From: Leeuwenhoekiella aestuarii
Lineage (GTDB): Bacteria; Bacteroidota; Bacteroidia; Flavobacteriales; Flavobacteriaceae
Length of the DNA stretch: 64,000 nucleotides
Assembly: GCF_004104055.1 (NCBI RefSeq)
Contig: NZ_QOVJ01000006.1
Location: forward strand, 62,001 to 126,000
Reading direction: 5' to 3'
Part shown: one piece after another, positions 1-10,996 of the stretch
How the letters are laid out: the number at the start of each line of letters is the position of its first letter
How positions within the stretch are numbered: the first letter of the stretch is position 1
Notes under the pieces: generated by a model
What the model was told of the DNA's origin: nothing
Databases searched by the model: none
Seen by the model: the letters and a program-made list of their open reading frames with translations, nothing else
Program-made: the position numbers and the translations under genes

Positions 1-1652
1 ATATTGACAAAAAATGGTGGAAAGAAGCCATTGTTTACCAGATCTATCCAAGAAGTTTTCAAGATACTGATGGTGATGGCATTGGTGATTTAAAAGGAAT
101 CATTAATCGTATGGATTATATAAAGAGCCTGGGAGTAACAGCTGTCTGGCTTAACCCTATTTACAGTTCACCAAATGATGATAACGGTTATGATGTGAGC
201 GATTACCGGAATATTATGAGTGATTTTGGCACTATGGAAGACTTTGATAAAATGCTTTCAGAAATGCACTCCCGTGACATCAAACTTGTTATGGATATTG
301 TTGTCAATCACAGTAGTGACGAGCACGAATGGTTTAAAGAAAGTCGAAGTTCTAGAGACAATCCATATCGAGATTATTATCACTGGTGGCCGGCAGAAAA
401 AGGAGAACCTCCGTATCGCTACAGCCTGTTTGATGCAGAAGGAAATGCTTGGAAATATGATAAGCAAACTGATTCATATTATTTGCATTATTTTTCGCAG
501 AAACAACCCGATCTCAATTGGGAGAATCCTAAAGTGCGTCAAGAAGTAAATGATATTCTAAAATTTTGGGCAGAAAAAGGCGTTGATGGCTTTAGACTTG
601 ATGCTTTTCAATTTGCTGCAAAAGACACGACTTTCCCTAAATTCCCTGATGGATTTGAAAAGAATTTCATTCAATATTATGCGATGCAAGATGGTTTGCA
701 TAAGTATCTTAAAGAAATGAATAGCGAAGTTTTTAGTAAATACGATGTAATGACTGTTGCTGAAGGTGCAGGCAGAACTCTGGAGGAGGCGCACGAACTT
801 GTAGATGCTGACCGAAATGAAATCAATATGGCTTATGCTTTTGACGCTGTAGATATCCCAAAAGCAGATGGTTATGATTTAGCTACTTTTAAAGAAACAT
901 TCTCAAAATGGGATAGTGCCTTTACTAAAAAAGGATGGATTTCTATATTCTTATCAAACCACGATCAGGCGCGCATGGTAAGCAGATATGCAAACGACAG
1001 CCTCGCCTACCGTGCTCCTTCAGCAAAAATGTTGAATACTTTTATATTAAGTATGCGTGGAACACCCTATTGTTATTTTGGTGATGAATTGGGAATGACA
1101 AACAACCCCAAGCTCAAAAACATAGAAGATTATAAGGATATAGCTGCCATTAATGGCTTTAAGAAAGCAAAGACCAATAATGAAGATCTGGATGAATACA
1201 TGCGTAATCTAAGATTTGGCTCTCGTGATCACGGTAGAACACCAATGCAATGGGATGCTTCTGAAAATGCTGGCTTTACCACAGGAAATCCCTGGTTACC
1301 GCTAAACCCAAATTACAAATCTGTAAATGTAAATGCAGAAGAGCAAAACGAAGAATCTGTACTGAATCACTTTAAGAAAATGACTGCGCTACGCACAAAT
1401 AACGACGTGTTGGTTTATGGTGACTATAAGTTAATTCAAAAGGAACACAAGCAGATTTATGCATTTACCAGAACACTTGACAAAGATGAAGTGCTGATTT
1501 TGTTAAATTTTAGTGAGAATGAAGCTTCATTCACTTTAGATAACCTGGCAGCGTATTCTGAAATTAAAATAAATAACTACCTTGAATTGGCGCACACGGA
1601 GTCAGAAATCACCCTAAAACCCTATCAGGCAGTTATTTTGGGAAAAGATTAA
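1..1652 (+). CDS. GH13 alpha-glucosidase / oligo-1,6-glucosidase, 5' truncated by window
   Basis: Hydrolyses terminal alpha-glucosidic bonds of malto- or isomalto-oligosaccharides. The frame is open from base 3, where the residues WWKEAIVYQIYPRSF, typical of the GH13 N-terminus, are already visible. The first ATG at 111 is therefore internal and the true start lies just before the window. GH13 conserved regions follow in order: DIVVNH (region I); GFRLD with the nucleophile Asp at 600-602; VAEG with the acid/base Glu at 762-764; and SNHDQAR with the third Asp at 963-965. The catalytic triad is intact. The QIYPRSF start and overall length fit the oligo-1,6-glucosidase/alpha-glucosidase group. 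Such genes often end flavobacterial maltodextrin operons, but nothing upstream is visible here. Trehalose synthase is a less likely alternative. Confidence 0.93.
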   Translation, partial: IDKKWWKEAIVYQIYPRSFQDTDGDGIGDLKGIINRMDYIKSLGVTAVWLNPIYSSPNDDNGYDVSDYRNIMSDFGTMEDFDKMLSEMHSRDIKLVMDIVVNHSSDEHEWFKESRSSRDNPYRDYYHWWPAEKGEPPYRYSLFDAEGNAWKYDKQTDSYYLHYFSQKQPDLNWENPKVRQEVNDILKFWAEKGVDGFRLDAFQFAAKDTTFPKFPDGFEKNFIQYYAMQDGLHKYLKEMNSEVFSKYDVMTVAEGAGRTLEEAHELVDADRNEINMAYAFDAVDIPKADGYDLATFKETFSKWDSAFTKKGWISIFLSNHDQARMVSRYANDSLAYRAPSAKMLNTFILSMRGTPYCYFGDELGMTNNPKLKNIEDYKDIAAINGFKKAKTNNEDLDEYMRNLRFGSRDHGRTPMQWDASENAGFTTGNPWLPLNPNYKSVNVNAEEQNEESVLNHFKKMTALRTNNDVLVYGDYKLIQKEHKQIYAFTRTLDKDEVLILLNFSENEASFTLDNLAAYSEIKINNYLELAHTESEITLKPYQAVILGKD

Positions 1653-1739
1653 GCTAGCTTTAGTTATTATTTAATACCCCTAGAAATCACCCACCAAGAA
1701 GCTTTTGTATCTTAATTTTTACTAATCAATATCAGCCTA

Positions 1740-2273
1740 GTGGATACCTCTTACTTCTTTAAAAATAACGACTTGATAATTGAGTCACTTATTGGGACCA
1801 CTATAATCTTTGTTCTTATAGTGGTCTATACGCGTCTTTTTGGTCTTAAAAGCTTCAGTAAAATGACAGGATTTGACTTTGTCATAACCGTTGCCATCGG
1901 TAGTATTTTAGGTATGACCATTAATTCAGGAAATCCTTCTATTCTATTAGGGGCAGCAATCCTTTTTATTTTATACGCACTCAATTATACAGTTACCTTA
2001 TTGCGCTACAAATCTGAAAAAGCAGAAAATCTCATAGATAATGAACCTCTTATTCTGATGGAAAATGGTGAAGTGATTTGGGAGAACATGAAAGCCAGTA
2101 AAGTCACCGAAGCAGAGCTTAAATCAAAACTACGAGAAGCAAACGTTATTAGACTGAAACAGGTCAAAGCCGTCATCCTTGAAACTACAGGAGAAATAAG
2201 TGTTTTGCATACCAATGATGAATCTATCGAGATTGAAGATTACATTATGGGTGACGTTATTAGAAAAAAATAA
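1740..2273 (+). CDS. DUF421 (YetF-like) membrane protein
   Basis: A 177-residue protein with a GTG start. Three hydrophobic segments lie at about residues 15-36, 45-62 and 67-90, followed by a soluble C-terminal part of about 85 residues. This is the DUF421/YetF arrangement, and the stretch ENGEVIWENM resembles the start of the YetF C-terminal domain. The family's function is not settled; some members are linked to spore or envelope processes in Firmicutes. It starts 87 bp after the alpha-glucosidase on the same strand, with no clear terminator between, so co-transcription is possible but there is no functional link to sugar use. Confidence 0.8.
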   Translation: MDTSYFFKNNDLIIESLIGTTIIFVLIVVYTRLFGLKSFSKMTGFDFVITVAIGSILGMTINSGNPSILLGAAILFILYALNYTVTLLRYKSEKAENLIDNEPLILMENGEVIWENMKASKVTEAELKSKLREANVIRLKQVKAVILETTGEISVLHTNDESIEIEDYIMGDVIRKK

Positions 2274-2390
2274 ATCTCTTAATAAATGGAAATAGGTATT
2301 AAAAAAATATCACCTGAGCGACTACTAAAATTGATACCGCTTGTTATTCAAAATCACTAAACAATTCATTTAAATTAATCTTCAAACAAA

Positions 2391-2415
2391 AACGGGATCT
2401 CTAGGAAATCCCGTT
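2391..2415 (-). terminator. Rho-independent terminator of the SDR gene
   Basis: A perfect 8-bp stem (2391-2398 with 2408-2415) has a 9-base loop and is followed, on the minus strand, by TTTTTGTTTG. It sits 31 bp past the stop of the SDR gene. Confidence 0.8.
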
Positions 2416-2445
2416 ATATTAGTCAAGATTAACTGCTGCGACAGA

Positions 2446-3240
2446 CTAAATAATATAATTGGCAACACCCCCATCTACACGTAAAGCCGCACCATTTGTT
2501 GCAGCCGACAACGGACTAGCAACGTAAACTACCATATTTGCTACTTCTTCGGTCTCCGCAAAACGCTGAATGAGCGACGTAGGTCTGCGCTCTTCAAAGA
2601 AATCCTCTATAACTGCATCAAGGCTCGTGTCATTTTTCTCTGCTTGCGCTTTTAAATCTTTTTCATTAGCTCTACTCATTGTAGGTCCTGGCAAGACACT
2701 GTTCACGGTCACATTGGTACCCTTGCTCAGTCTTGCAAGACCTCTTGAAATTGCAAGTTGGGCAGTTTTACTAAAACCATAATGCACCATTTCTGTGGGT
2801 ATATTCAGTGCCGATTCGCTAGAAATAAATATGATTCTTCCTTCATTCTTTTTAAGCATCTTAGGAAAATAGTGTCTCGCTAGACGCACGCCACTCATCA
2901 CATTGACTTCGAACATTTCAAACCATTCATCATCTGTGATATCTGCAAAATCTACCTGATTGAAAATCCCTACATTGTTCACAAGAATATCAACATCGGA
3001 TATTTCTTTCAATAAATGATCTATATGATCTTTCTGTGCAAAGTCTGCAACTATACCAGTGATCGAATCATTACCCGTTTCCCTTTTAAGCTCCTCAACA
3101 ACTTTAGCGATATCATCTGCTTTTCTTCCATTGATAATAACCGCTGCTCCCTCTTGGGCTAAGCCTTTTGCGATAGCTTTTCCTATTCCTGCTGTAGAAC
3201 CGGTAACTAGCGCTGATTTTCCTTTCAGTTGTAAATCCAT
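2446..3240 (-). CDS. SDR family NAD(P)-dependent oxidoreductase
   Basis: Cytosolic short-chain dehydrogenase/reductase of 264 residues, the usual classical SDR length. The Rossmann glycine motif TGSTAGIG is at residues 13-20. NNVG at 88-91 is a variant of NNAG. The catalytic Ser is at 140-141, and YGFSK at 154-158 supplies Tyr154 and Lys158. RADGG-type C-terminal residues (RVDGGVANYII) close the fold. Arg39 after the second strand hints at NADP preference, but the substrate cannot be deduced. The gene is monocistronic, with its own promoter-like box and terminator. Confidence 0.9.
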   Translation of the reverse strand: MDLQLKGKSALVTGSTAGIGKAIAKGLAQEGAAVIINGRKADDIAKVVEELKRETGNDSITGIVADFAQKDHIDHLLKEISDVDILVNNVGIFNQVDFADITDDEWFEMFEVNVMSGVRLARHYFPKMLKKNEGRIIFISSESALNIPTEMVHYGFSKTAQLAISRGLARLSKGTNVTVNSVLPGPTMSRANEKDLKAQAEKNDTSLDAVIEDFFEERRPTSLIQRFAETEEVANMVVYVASPLSAATNGAALRVDGGVANYII

Positions 3241-3271
3241 TTCATTTTTTTTTAGTTGTAATAATATATAT

Positions 3272-3279
3272 CAAATTTA
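3272..3279 (-). promoter_or_regulatory. Candidate -7 box for the SDR gene
   Basis: TAAATTTG on the minus strand matches the Bacteroidota -7 consensus TAnnTTTG and lies 31 bp upstream of the ATG. The nearest TTG is only 13 bases further upstream, so the -33 element is poor. Confidence 0.4.
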
Positions 3280-3498
3280 CTAAACTGATTTTCAATAAAA
3301 ATTTTAACGTCCTGCTAAAAAAACCCATAAATAATTTACAAACACTTTAAAAACAGCATTTTAAAATTATAATTTATGTGAAATTTTAGATTTTAAACTT
3401 AACATAGCTTAACAAATCGTGTTTTTTTTTAATAGTTCGTAGGCAATTCTACCCTACAAATACTCCTAGTTTAGCAGTAACATTTAAAATCTAAAAAG

Positions 3499-4086
3499 AT
3501 GAAACGATTAGTTGTATATACGAGTTCTGTATTATTAACGCTAGCTATTACAGCTTGTAATACCGATGCGAAAAAGCAGGATTTAGCGGAGACTAAAACT
3601 GAAGTAAAACTTGAAAAACCTCAACCACCAGAAGAAGTTATTCCTGAAGGCTACGAACTGTATAAAAGTTCAAAATTATTAAATGACTGGAAAGTTAGCT
3701 TACTACACCCAGACCGAGCATCTGTTGATGCAACAGGAACTCAATTATCTATAAAATATTCAGGTGAAGACAACTCATTTTACGGTGGCTTAACTGATGG
3801 ATTTATTATGAGCATGACAATGATGAACAATGAAGATTCTGAAAAACATATAAATAATAATACTCCTGAGAAAATGGGTGATTATGATGTTTATAAATAT
3901 CAGGCTCCTAACAGTATTGGTTCTGCACAAGTAGATCATTATTTAGTTAAAATAACGCCTGAAAATGATTCAGAAGCAGTCTATGCTGATTTTGCAACAG
4001 CGGTAAAAGGTAAATCAACAAGTGAATACGAGACGATGATAAAAGAGATTTTTAAATCTATGAAATGGTATAAAACCAGTGAATAA
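3499..4086 (+). CDS. Putative lipoprotein of unknown function
   Basis: A 195-residue protein with a lipoprotein signal peptide: MKRL, a hydrophobic stretch, then the lipobox ending at Cys20 (LAITAC). The residues after the Cys are Asn, Thr, Asp. The mature part is charged and soluble; after a Pro/Glu-rich linker (residues 38-50) a single compact domain follows. No family was recognised. It is probably anchored in the outer or inner membrane, facing the periplasm or surface. It is monocistronic, with 258 bp of AT-rich sequence upstream and a strong terminator downstream. Confidence 0.8.
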   Translation: MKRLVVYTSSVLLTLAITACNTDAKKQDLAETKTEVKLEKPQPPEEVIPEGYELYKSSKLLNDWKVSLLHPDRASVDATGTQLSIKYSGEDNSFYGGLTDGFIMSMTMMNNEDSEKHINNNTPEKMGDYDVYKYQAPNSIGSAQVDHYLVKITPENDSEAVYADFATAVKGKSTSEYETMIKEIFKSMKWYKTSE

Positions 4087-4103
4087 TATTCAAATTGCAT
4101 AAT

Positions 4104-4131
4104 AAAAAGGCGCCGTAATTGGCGCCTTTTT
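4104..4131. terminator. Bidirectional terminator between converging genes
   Basis: An 11-bp perfect stem (4104-4114 with 4121-4131) has a GC-rich core, a 6-base loop, five A before and a T run after. It can end the lipoprotein gene on the plus strand and the nitronate-monooxygenase-like gene on the minus strand. Confidence 0.9.
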
Positions 4132-4150
4132 TATTATACTCCTGTGCGGC

Positions 4151-5083
4151 TTATAATTCTGGTAGCACGCTATTTTTATATTCTGCTATAATTTCTTCAA
4201 CAATTGCAGCTGCAGGTTTGATTTCTTTAATGATACCGGCAATCTGCCCTATTTCTAACTCACCTTCTTCCAGATCGCCTTCAAACATGCCTTTTTTTGC
4301 CCTCCTCTTTCCTAAAAGATTAACCAATTCGTCTTTAGAAGGATTCTTTCGATACAATTCTTTTACATCCTCATAAAATTTATTCTTAAGCAAACGCACG
4401 GGAGCCAATTCTTTCAACGTTAGTTCTGTAGCACCTTCTTGAGCTTCAAGAACTAAATTTTTATAAGCCATATGGCTACTGGCTTCGGGAGTTGCTACAA
4501 ACCTGCTGCCTATCTGAACGCCATCTGCACCTAAAATCATTGCGGCTAGCATACCTTTTCCTGTTGCAATACCTCCTGCTGCGATTAGAGGGATTTCTAA
4601 TTTTTCCTTAACCATTGGTATCAAAGTGAACGTAGTCGTCTCTTCTCGTCCATTATGTCCACCCGCTTCAAAACCTTCTGCAACCACTGCGTCTACACCA
4701 GCTTCTTGAGCTTTCAACGCAAACTTTACACTACTTACTACGTGAGCTACTTTAATACCGTGACCTTTCAAATGCGAGGTCCAGGTTTTAGGGTTTCCGG
4801 CACTGGTAAACACAATTTGCACATCTTCATCAATAATGATCTGCATGAGTTTATCAATATTAGGATACAGCAAAGGCACATTCACCCCAAAAGGTTTGTC
4901 TGTTGCTTTTTTACATTTCTGAATATGCTCTCGCAGAACATCAGGATACATAGAACCGGCACCTAAAAGACCTAAACCGCCAGCATTACTTACAGCACTT
5001 GCTAATTTCCAACCACTATTCCAGACCATTCCTGCCTGAATTAAGGGATATTTGATATCAAAAAGTGCTGTGATTCTATTCAA
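4151..5083 (-). CDS. Nitronate monooxygenase family flavoprotein
   Basis: A 310-residue FMN-dependent TIM-barrel enzyme of the nitronate monooxygenase (old name 2-nitropropane dioxygenase)/FabK family. Visible marks are YPLIQAGM near the N-terminus; GGHNG at residues 141-145, with the family's catalytic His143; AAGGIATG at 168-175; and ADGVQIGSRF at 186-195, which bind the FMN phosphate. The FabK enoyl-reductase role cannot be excluded, since the families share these motifs. The gene starts 9 bp after mnmA and is probably co-transcribed with it. That pairing does not explain its job. Confidence 0.85.
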   Translation of the reverse strand: MNRITALFDIKYPLIQAGMVWNSGWKLASAVSNAGGLGLLGAGSMYPDVLREHIQKCKKATDKPFGVNVPLLYPNIDKLMQIIIDEDVQIVFTSAGNPKTWTSHLKGHGIKVAHVVSSVKFALKAQEAGVDAVVAEGFEAGGHNGREETTTFTLIPMVKEKLEIPLIAAGGIATGKGMLAAMILGADGVQIGSRFVATPEASSHMAYKNLVLEAQEGATELTLKELAPVRLLKNKFYEDVKELYRKNPSKDELVNLLGKRRAKKGMFEGDLEEGELEIGQIAGIIKEIKPAAAIVEEIIAEYKNSVLPEL

Positions 5084-5092
5084 ACTAAAAAT

Positions 5093-6298
5093 TTATGAAA
5101 TTACTCCTGAGCCCAGACATTCTGCGCCATCATACCAGGCAACAAACTGCCCTTCACTAATAGCCGATTGTGGTTCATAAAAAGAAACATAAAGCCCCTC
5201 TTCTGTTTTGTGTAACAATGCTTTTTGTAAAGGTTGACGATAACGAATACGCGCTTCTACGTCGCGAATCTCTCCATTTTCTAAAGCCAGATCTTCACGA
5301 ATATAATGCACCTCATCCTCCTGAACAAAAAGTGCATTTCGCAATAAACCAGGATGATTTTTACCCTGACCGGTATAAATCACATTCTCTTCCACGTCTG
5401 TATCAATAACAAAAAGTGGCTCTGGGGTACCACCAACAGCCAGACCTTTACGCTGTCCTTTTGTAAAGTAGTGTGCTCCCTGATGTTTGCCCACAACCTT
5501 TCCATCTGTGACACTATATTTTGGTTTTTTAGCAAGTGTAGCAACATCGCTTACAGCTATTGCAATACTATCATCAGTTTCAGTCTGTAAAGCTTCTATT
5601 TTCTCTTGTGCTTTTTCAGCAGCTATTTCAACAATAACCCCTTCTTTAGGCTTCAATTTTTGCTGAAGAAAGTCTGGTAATCGTACTTTTCCTATAAAAC
5701 ATAATCCTTGTGAATCTTTTTTTTCTGCAGTTACCAGGTCTTGGGCTTTAGCAATTTTACGAACCTCACTTTTTTGCAAATTTCCGATAGGAAATAAGGT
5801 TTTAGACAATTGCTCCTGAGAAAGCTGACATAAAAAATAAGACTGATCTTTATTAGCATCTGCTCCTGCTAGTAATTGGTAGACGGACTTGCCATTAACT
5901 TGGGTCTCCCCCTTTTGGCAATAATGACCGGTAGCTACATAGTCAGCCCCTAGCTCTAATGCGATTTTCATAAACACATCAAACTTGATCTCACGGTTAC
6001 ACAACACATCTGGATTAGGCGTACGTCCTTTCTCATATTCCCGAAACATATAATCTACAATACGCTCTTTATACTGCTCACTCAAATCTACAGTCTGAAA
6101 CGGGATACCTAATTTTTCTGCAACAAGCATCGCATCGTTGCTATCATCAAGCCACGGGCATTCATCAGAAATGGTTACCGAATCATCGTGCCAGTTTTTC
6201 ATAAACAGCCCAATCACGTTATATCCGGCTTCCTTAAGCAAATATGCAGAAACACTACTATCTACTCCGCCACTAAGACCTACCACTACGGTTTTCAT
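5093..6298 (-). CDS. mnmA: tRNA-specific 2-thiouridylase MnmA
   Basis: Cytosolic enzyme that activates U34 of tRNA Lys/Glu/Gln with ATP and inserts sulfur to form s2U34. The PP-loop SGGVDSS is at residues 9-15. The two catalytic cysteines are visible: Cys100 in [10 protein letters not shown] and Cys200 in GLCFIGK. At 401 residues it is longer than the approximately 360-370 of proteobacterial MnmA. The extra length is an Ala/Glu-rich stretch at about residues 219-262, which as far as I recall is common in Bacteroidota. It is the first gene of a two-gene unit with the nitronate-monooxygenase-like gene. Confidence 0.97.
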   Translation of the reverse strand: MKTVVVGLSGGVDSSVSAYLLKEAGYNVIGLFMKNWHDDSVTISDECPWLDDSNDAMLVAEKLGIPFQTVDLSEQYKERIVDYMFREYEKGRTPNPDVLCNREIKFDVFMKIALELGADYVATGHYCQKGETQVNGKSVYQLLAGADANKDQSYFLCQLSQEQLSKTLFPIGNLQKSEVRKIAKAQDLVTAEKKDSQGLCFIGKVRLPDFLQQKLKPKEGVIVEIAAEKAQEKIEALQTETDDSIAIAVSDVATLAKKPKYSVTDGKVVGKHQGAHYFTKGQRKGLAVGGTPEPLFVIDTDVEENVIYTGQGKNHPGLLRNALFVQEDEVHYIREDLALENGEIRDVEARIRYRQPLQKALLHKTEEGLYVSFYEPQSAISEGQFVAWYDGAECLGSGVIS

Positions 6299-6335
6299 AT
6301 GCTATAATTTGAGTTTTAAGTCGGAAGACTTGTTG

Positions 6336-6343
6336 CAAAATTA
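6336..6343 (-). promoter_or_regulatory. Candidate -7 box for mnmA
   Basis: TAATTTTG on the minus strand fits TAnnTTTG and would start a transcript about 30 bases before the mnmA ATG. No good -33 TTG is seen. Confidence 0.4.
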
Positions 6344-6403
6344 CGAAATTTAAAACCAGACTTCTCGCCAGTACATTTTTCAAAGTATAAGGACCAAAAA
6401 CAA

Positions 6404-6435
6404 AAAAAGCTTCAGCGTTTAGACTGAAGCTTTTT
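6404..6435 (-). terminator. Terminator of yidC
   Basis: A 12-bp perfect stem (6404-6415 with 6424-6435) with an 8-base loop lies 26 bp past the yidC stop, and T-rich sequence follows on the minus strand. Confidence 0.85.
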
Positions 6436-6460
6436 CAATTTTAGTCGGGACAAAAAAGTA

Positions 6461-8323
6461 TTATTTATTCTTTTGTTGCTTTTCTGCTTGCTCCATCATT
6501 TCAGAAAATTTCTTAGAGAAACGATTTTGCTTTTTAGGTTTTGCCTTAGCAGTTGCAATTTTAGCATGAATTCTATCTTCATCCAAAATAAAGTTCTTTA
6601 TCACAAGCATAATCCCTATAGTAATCAAGTTTGAAATGAAATAGTACAAGCTCAAACCACTCGCATAATTGTTGAAGAAAAACAACATCATTACAGGAGA
6701 TAAGTACATCAGGAACTTCATATTTGGCATTCCCGGTTGTTGGGTTTGCTGCATATTTTGCCCGGTTGTCATCGTCATATAAATGAAGATTGCAATAGAC
6801 GCCAAAATAGGAAACAAACTAACGTGATCACCGTAAAACGGAATGTGGAATGGTAAATCTGCAATTTTATCATAACTCGATAAATCGTCTGCCCATAAAA
6901 AGCTTTTATGCCTTAGCGCAAATGCAGAAGGAAAAAAGGTAAATAAGGCGTAGAACACGGGTATCTGAAGCAAGCCGGGTAAACAACCACTCAGCGGACT
7001 CGCACCTGCCTTGCTGTAGACCTTCATGGTTTCCTGTTGCTTCTTCATTGGGTTATCTGCATACTTCTCGTTGATCTCATTGATTTCAGGTCTTAAAACC
7101 TTCATTTTAGCCTGAGACAAGTATTGCTTGTATTGTACTGGAGACAATAACAATTTCATAGAGATCGTCAATAAAATAATAGCGATTCCGGCAGGGAAAT
7201 ACGTGATCAAGAAATTAAAAAACGGAATAATAACGTATTTGTTAATCACTCCAAATATACCCCAACCTAAAGGCATCGCTTCATCGATGTCTCGATCGTA
7301 GTTGTTTAAAATCTGATAATCTGTAGGACCATAATAGAAATCCATAGCATAATTAAGCTCGCCGTTCACAGGTTTTAAAGCCATTTTAGCTCCGTACTGC
7401 TTTGTGAATAACGTATCTACTTCCTCATCTTCCACCAGATTGTTAGACGTAAACGTCACTTTTTCAAAAGGCTGATCTGTCAATAATATAGAACTGAAGA
7501 AATGCTGTCTGAAGTTGAACCAATTCACATCGGTCTCGATCGCGTCGTCATCACCGTTTTGACTCAGCTTATCGTGATCGCCATCTTCATACTCGTAAGT
7601 TAAACGTGTATACCGGTTCTCATAACTGATGCTTTTTGCGTGGCGATATCCTTTAAGCTCCCAATCCAGATTTACAGGCTGAGAAGTGTTCATCACATTC
7701 TGAAGTCCGGTTGTTTTGATACCGAAGCCCATCATATAATCATCTGGCTTCAGCGTATAGCGATACTCTAAATATTCTGAATCTGAAACTTTTAATTTCA
7801 TCGAAAGCACCTGATTCTCGCCTTCTTTAGATAAAGTAGGCTCAAAATACATGTTCTCACTGTTCAGCGTACGGTTATCAGAAGTACTAAAGTTTAAATT
7901 AAAACGCGTGTTTCCGTCTTTAATTAAATAAACAGGAACCGAATCATAGCTTTTAAAATTCTTCAAACGTGCTTCGGTAATAAAACCACCTTTGTTGCTC
8001 ACTTTAAGCGCCAGAACTTCATTTTCAATTTCGGTTACGTCATCTGTAGCAGAAGGCAATGTTGCAGAATATGCAAAACTTCCTAGAGTAGATTTGTAAC
8101 GTTCTAATGCCAAAGAGTCATCTTGAGGAACAGCAGTCTCTGCTTTTTCTGAAGGTTCTGCGGCAAGAGGCGAAGCCTTTGCAGCTTCAACCTGCTCTTG
8201 TTTAGCTTTCTCTGCGGCAAGCTCCTCTTCTGTAGGCTGATTTTGCCAAAGCATAAATAATAATATAGCTCCTATTAAAAGGAACCCTATCATTGACTGT
8301 TTGTCAAATTTCTTTTCTTCCAT
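6461..8323 (-). CDS. yidC: Membrane protein insertase YidC
   Basis: Inner-membrane insertase that helps membrane proteins fold with or without SecYEG. At 620 residues it has the Gram-negative layout. TM1 (IGFLLIGAILLFMLW) is at the N-terminus. A charged linker and a large periplasmic beta-sandwich domain follow, to about residue 350. A C-terminal core of five TM segments begins near PAGIAIILLTISMKLLL, with the insertion groove and the family stretch LSGCLPGLLQIPVFYALF. The tail is rich in Lys (KKQNRFSKK), as expected for ribosome contact. It lies 112 bp after pyrG on the same strand and ends at its own terminator. Confidence 0.97.
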   Translation of the reverse strand: MEEKKFDKQSMIGFLLIGAILLFMLWQNQPTEEELAAEKAKQEQVEAAKASPLAAEPSEKAETAVPQDDSLALERYKSTLGSFAYSATLPSATDDVTEIENEVLALKVSNKGGFITEARLKNFKSYDSVPVYLIKDGNTRFNLNFSTSDNRTLNSENMYFEPTLSKEGENQVLSMKLKVSDSEYLEYRYTLKPDDYMMGFGIKTTGLQNVMNTSQPVNLDWELKGYRHAKSISYENRYTRLTYEYEDGDHDKLSQNGDDDAIETDVNWFNFRQHFFSSILLTDQPFEKVTFTSNNLVEDEEVDTLFTKQYGAKMALKPVNGELNYAMDFYYGPTDYQILNNYDRDIDEAMPLGWGIFGVINKYVIIPFFNFLITYFPAGIAIILLTISMKLLLSPVQYKQYLSQAKMKVLRPEINEINEKYADNPMKKQQETMKVYSKAGASPLSGCLPGLLQIPVFYALFTFFPSAFALRHKSFLWADDLSSYDKIADLPFHIPFYGDHVSLFPILASIAIFIYMTMTTGQNMQQTQQPGMPNMKFLMYLSPVMMLFFFNNYASGLSLYYFISNLITIGIMLVIKNFILDEDRIHAKIATAKAKPKKQNRFSKKFSEMMEQAEKQQKNK

Positions 8324-8379
8324 AATTATTGAGGCATCACTGCCTTATTACTGTATTTGTAACTGATTTTTGTGCTGTT

Positions 8380-8399
8380 TTTTTCGCCTAGGCGAAAAA
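8380..8399. repeat. 20-bp perfect palindrome between pyrG and yidC
   Basis: Bases 8380-8399 (TTTTTCGCCT followed by its own reverse complement) are fully self-complementary. The site lies in the 112-bp gap between the pyrG stop and the yidC start. There is no T run after the hairpin on the transcribed strand beyond the stem itself, so it is a poor standard terminator. It could be an attenuator, an RNA-processing site or a protein-binding site. Confidence 0.6.
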
Positions 8400-8435
8400 G
8401 TTATATGTGGGCTAGAGCAATAACAATCCCATAGA

Positions 8436-10094
<1,659 letters not shown>

Positions 10095-10133
10095 TTAAGC
10101 TCTTTTTAACATGAAGAGCGCGTCTACGGGATG

Positions 10134-10141
10134 CAAAGGTA
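10134..10141 (-). promoter_or_regulatory. Candidate -7 box for pyrG
   Basis: TACCTTTG on the minus strand matches TAnnTTTG exactly. The predicted start near 10127 gives a leader of about 50 bases to the pyrG ATG. Confidence 0.5.
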
Positions 10142-10184
10142 GGGATTTATTGGCGAACCTTTTAAGCTGAAAATGGTATTATTT

Positions 10185-10427
10185 TTAAGACTTTCTTTTG
10201 GGTTTAGGAGCCGGGTATTCACGCCTGATCTTAAAGATAAGTTCCTCTAAGCCATTGATTTTTATCTCGTGCATTTGCTCCATCATAAAACCTAGTTTTC
10301 CTTCAGGGAAGCCTTTTTGCTTAAACCAACCAAAATAATATTCAGGGATCTCAACCAGATAACGGTCTTTATACTTACCAAAAGGCATTTTATAATGCGC
10401 TAGCTCTACAAGACTTTCTGGATTCAA
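10185..10427 (-). CDS. DUF3820 family protein
   Basis: An 80-residue basic protein. The core MPFGKYKDRYLVEIPEYY and the following WFKQKGFPEGKLG fit DUF3820, a small family described in some bacteria as a putative quorum-sensing-regulated factor. Its biochemical role is unknown. It is the third gene of a run MATE pump - pentapeptide protein - DUF3820, starting 2 bp after the pentapeptide gene stop. There are no membrane segments or signal peptide, and the tail is Lys/Arg/Pro-rich (PAPKPKRKS). Confidence 0.75.
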   Translation of the reverse strand: MNPESLVELAHYKMPFGKYKDRYLVEIPEYYFGWFKQKGFPEGKLGFMMEQMHEIKINGLEELIFKIRREYPAPKPKRKS

Positions 10428-10429
10428 AA

Positions 10430-10996
10430 TCAGACAATTTTTATTTTATACGAGGACAACAACCCTGCAATTCCTTCCTTACTAAAAACCGCACCGGCAA
10501 TCTTATTTTTATCGGGATTTAAGGTGTAGTTTAATGCCGAAGAAAAATCAGTCTTTTGCAAATTTGTTTTTTCAAAAGTCGCACCTGCAAGATCACATTC
10601 ACTTAAAAATACAGTACTCAGATTTGCCTCTGTAAAATCTGCTTCCTTAAACTGACATTGATAAAACTGAGACAAAGTCAAATCTAACTTATAAAAACTA
10701 CTGAAATTAAGAATACAAGACTGGCAATTGATCTGAAACAGAAAATCTGAACATGCTTCAAAAGCAATACCCAGCATTTTACAGTCTATAAACTCACATT
10801 CTTGCAAAGCGGTCTGCGTCAATTTTACAGCGCTCAAGTCACAATTTTCAAAGGTGCAATTTATAAAAGTCAACTTAGATAGATTTGCTTTTGCAAAAAG
10901 ACAACTCTTAAAGATGCAATCTTCAAAATCTGCAATAATTGGGTTTATAACAAAGTCAACTCCTTCATAAACTTCATCAGTTAGCAACTCGTTCAT
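10430..10996 (-). CDS. Qnr-like pentapeptide repeat protein
   Basis: A 188-residue protein built of pentapeptide repeats with the A(D/N)LXX-type pattern. Examples are CTFENCDLSAVKL, CQFKEADFTEANLS and CDLAGATFEKTNLQKTDF, in two blocks (about 20-85 and 90-155). These should form a right-handed quadrilateral beta-helix. The end NPDKNKIAGAVFSKEG matches the C-terminal cap seen in Qnr-type proteins, which mimic DNA and protect gyrase. It overlaps the MATE gene by 4 bp (ATGA), so translation is probably coupled. Gyrase protection is an inference; many pentapeptide proteins have unknown targets. Confidence 0.85.
   Translation of the reverse strand: MNELLTDEVYEGVDFVINPIIADFEDCIFKSCLFAKANLSKLTFINCTFENCDLSAVKLTQTALQECEFIDCKMLGIAFEACSDFLFQINCQSCILNFSSFYKLDLTLSQFYQCQFKEADFTEANLSTVFLSECDLAGATFEKTNLQKTDFSSALNYTLNPDKNKIAGAVFSKEGIAGLLSSYKIKIV

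Noticed and set aside
111-1652. Alpha-glucosidase starting at the ATG at 111
   Set aside because: The frame is open back to base 3 and encodes the conserved GH13 N-terminus, so 111 is internal and the gene is cut by the window edge.
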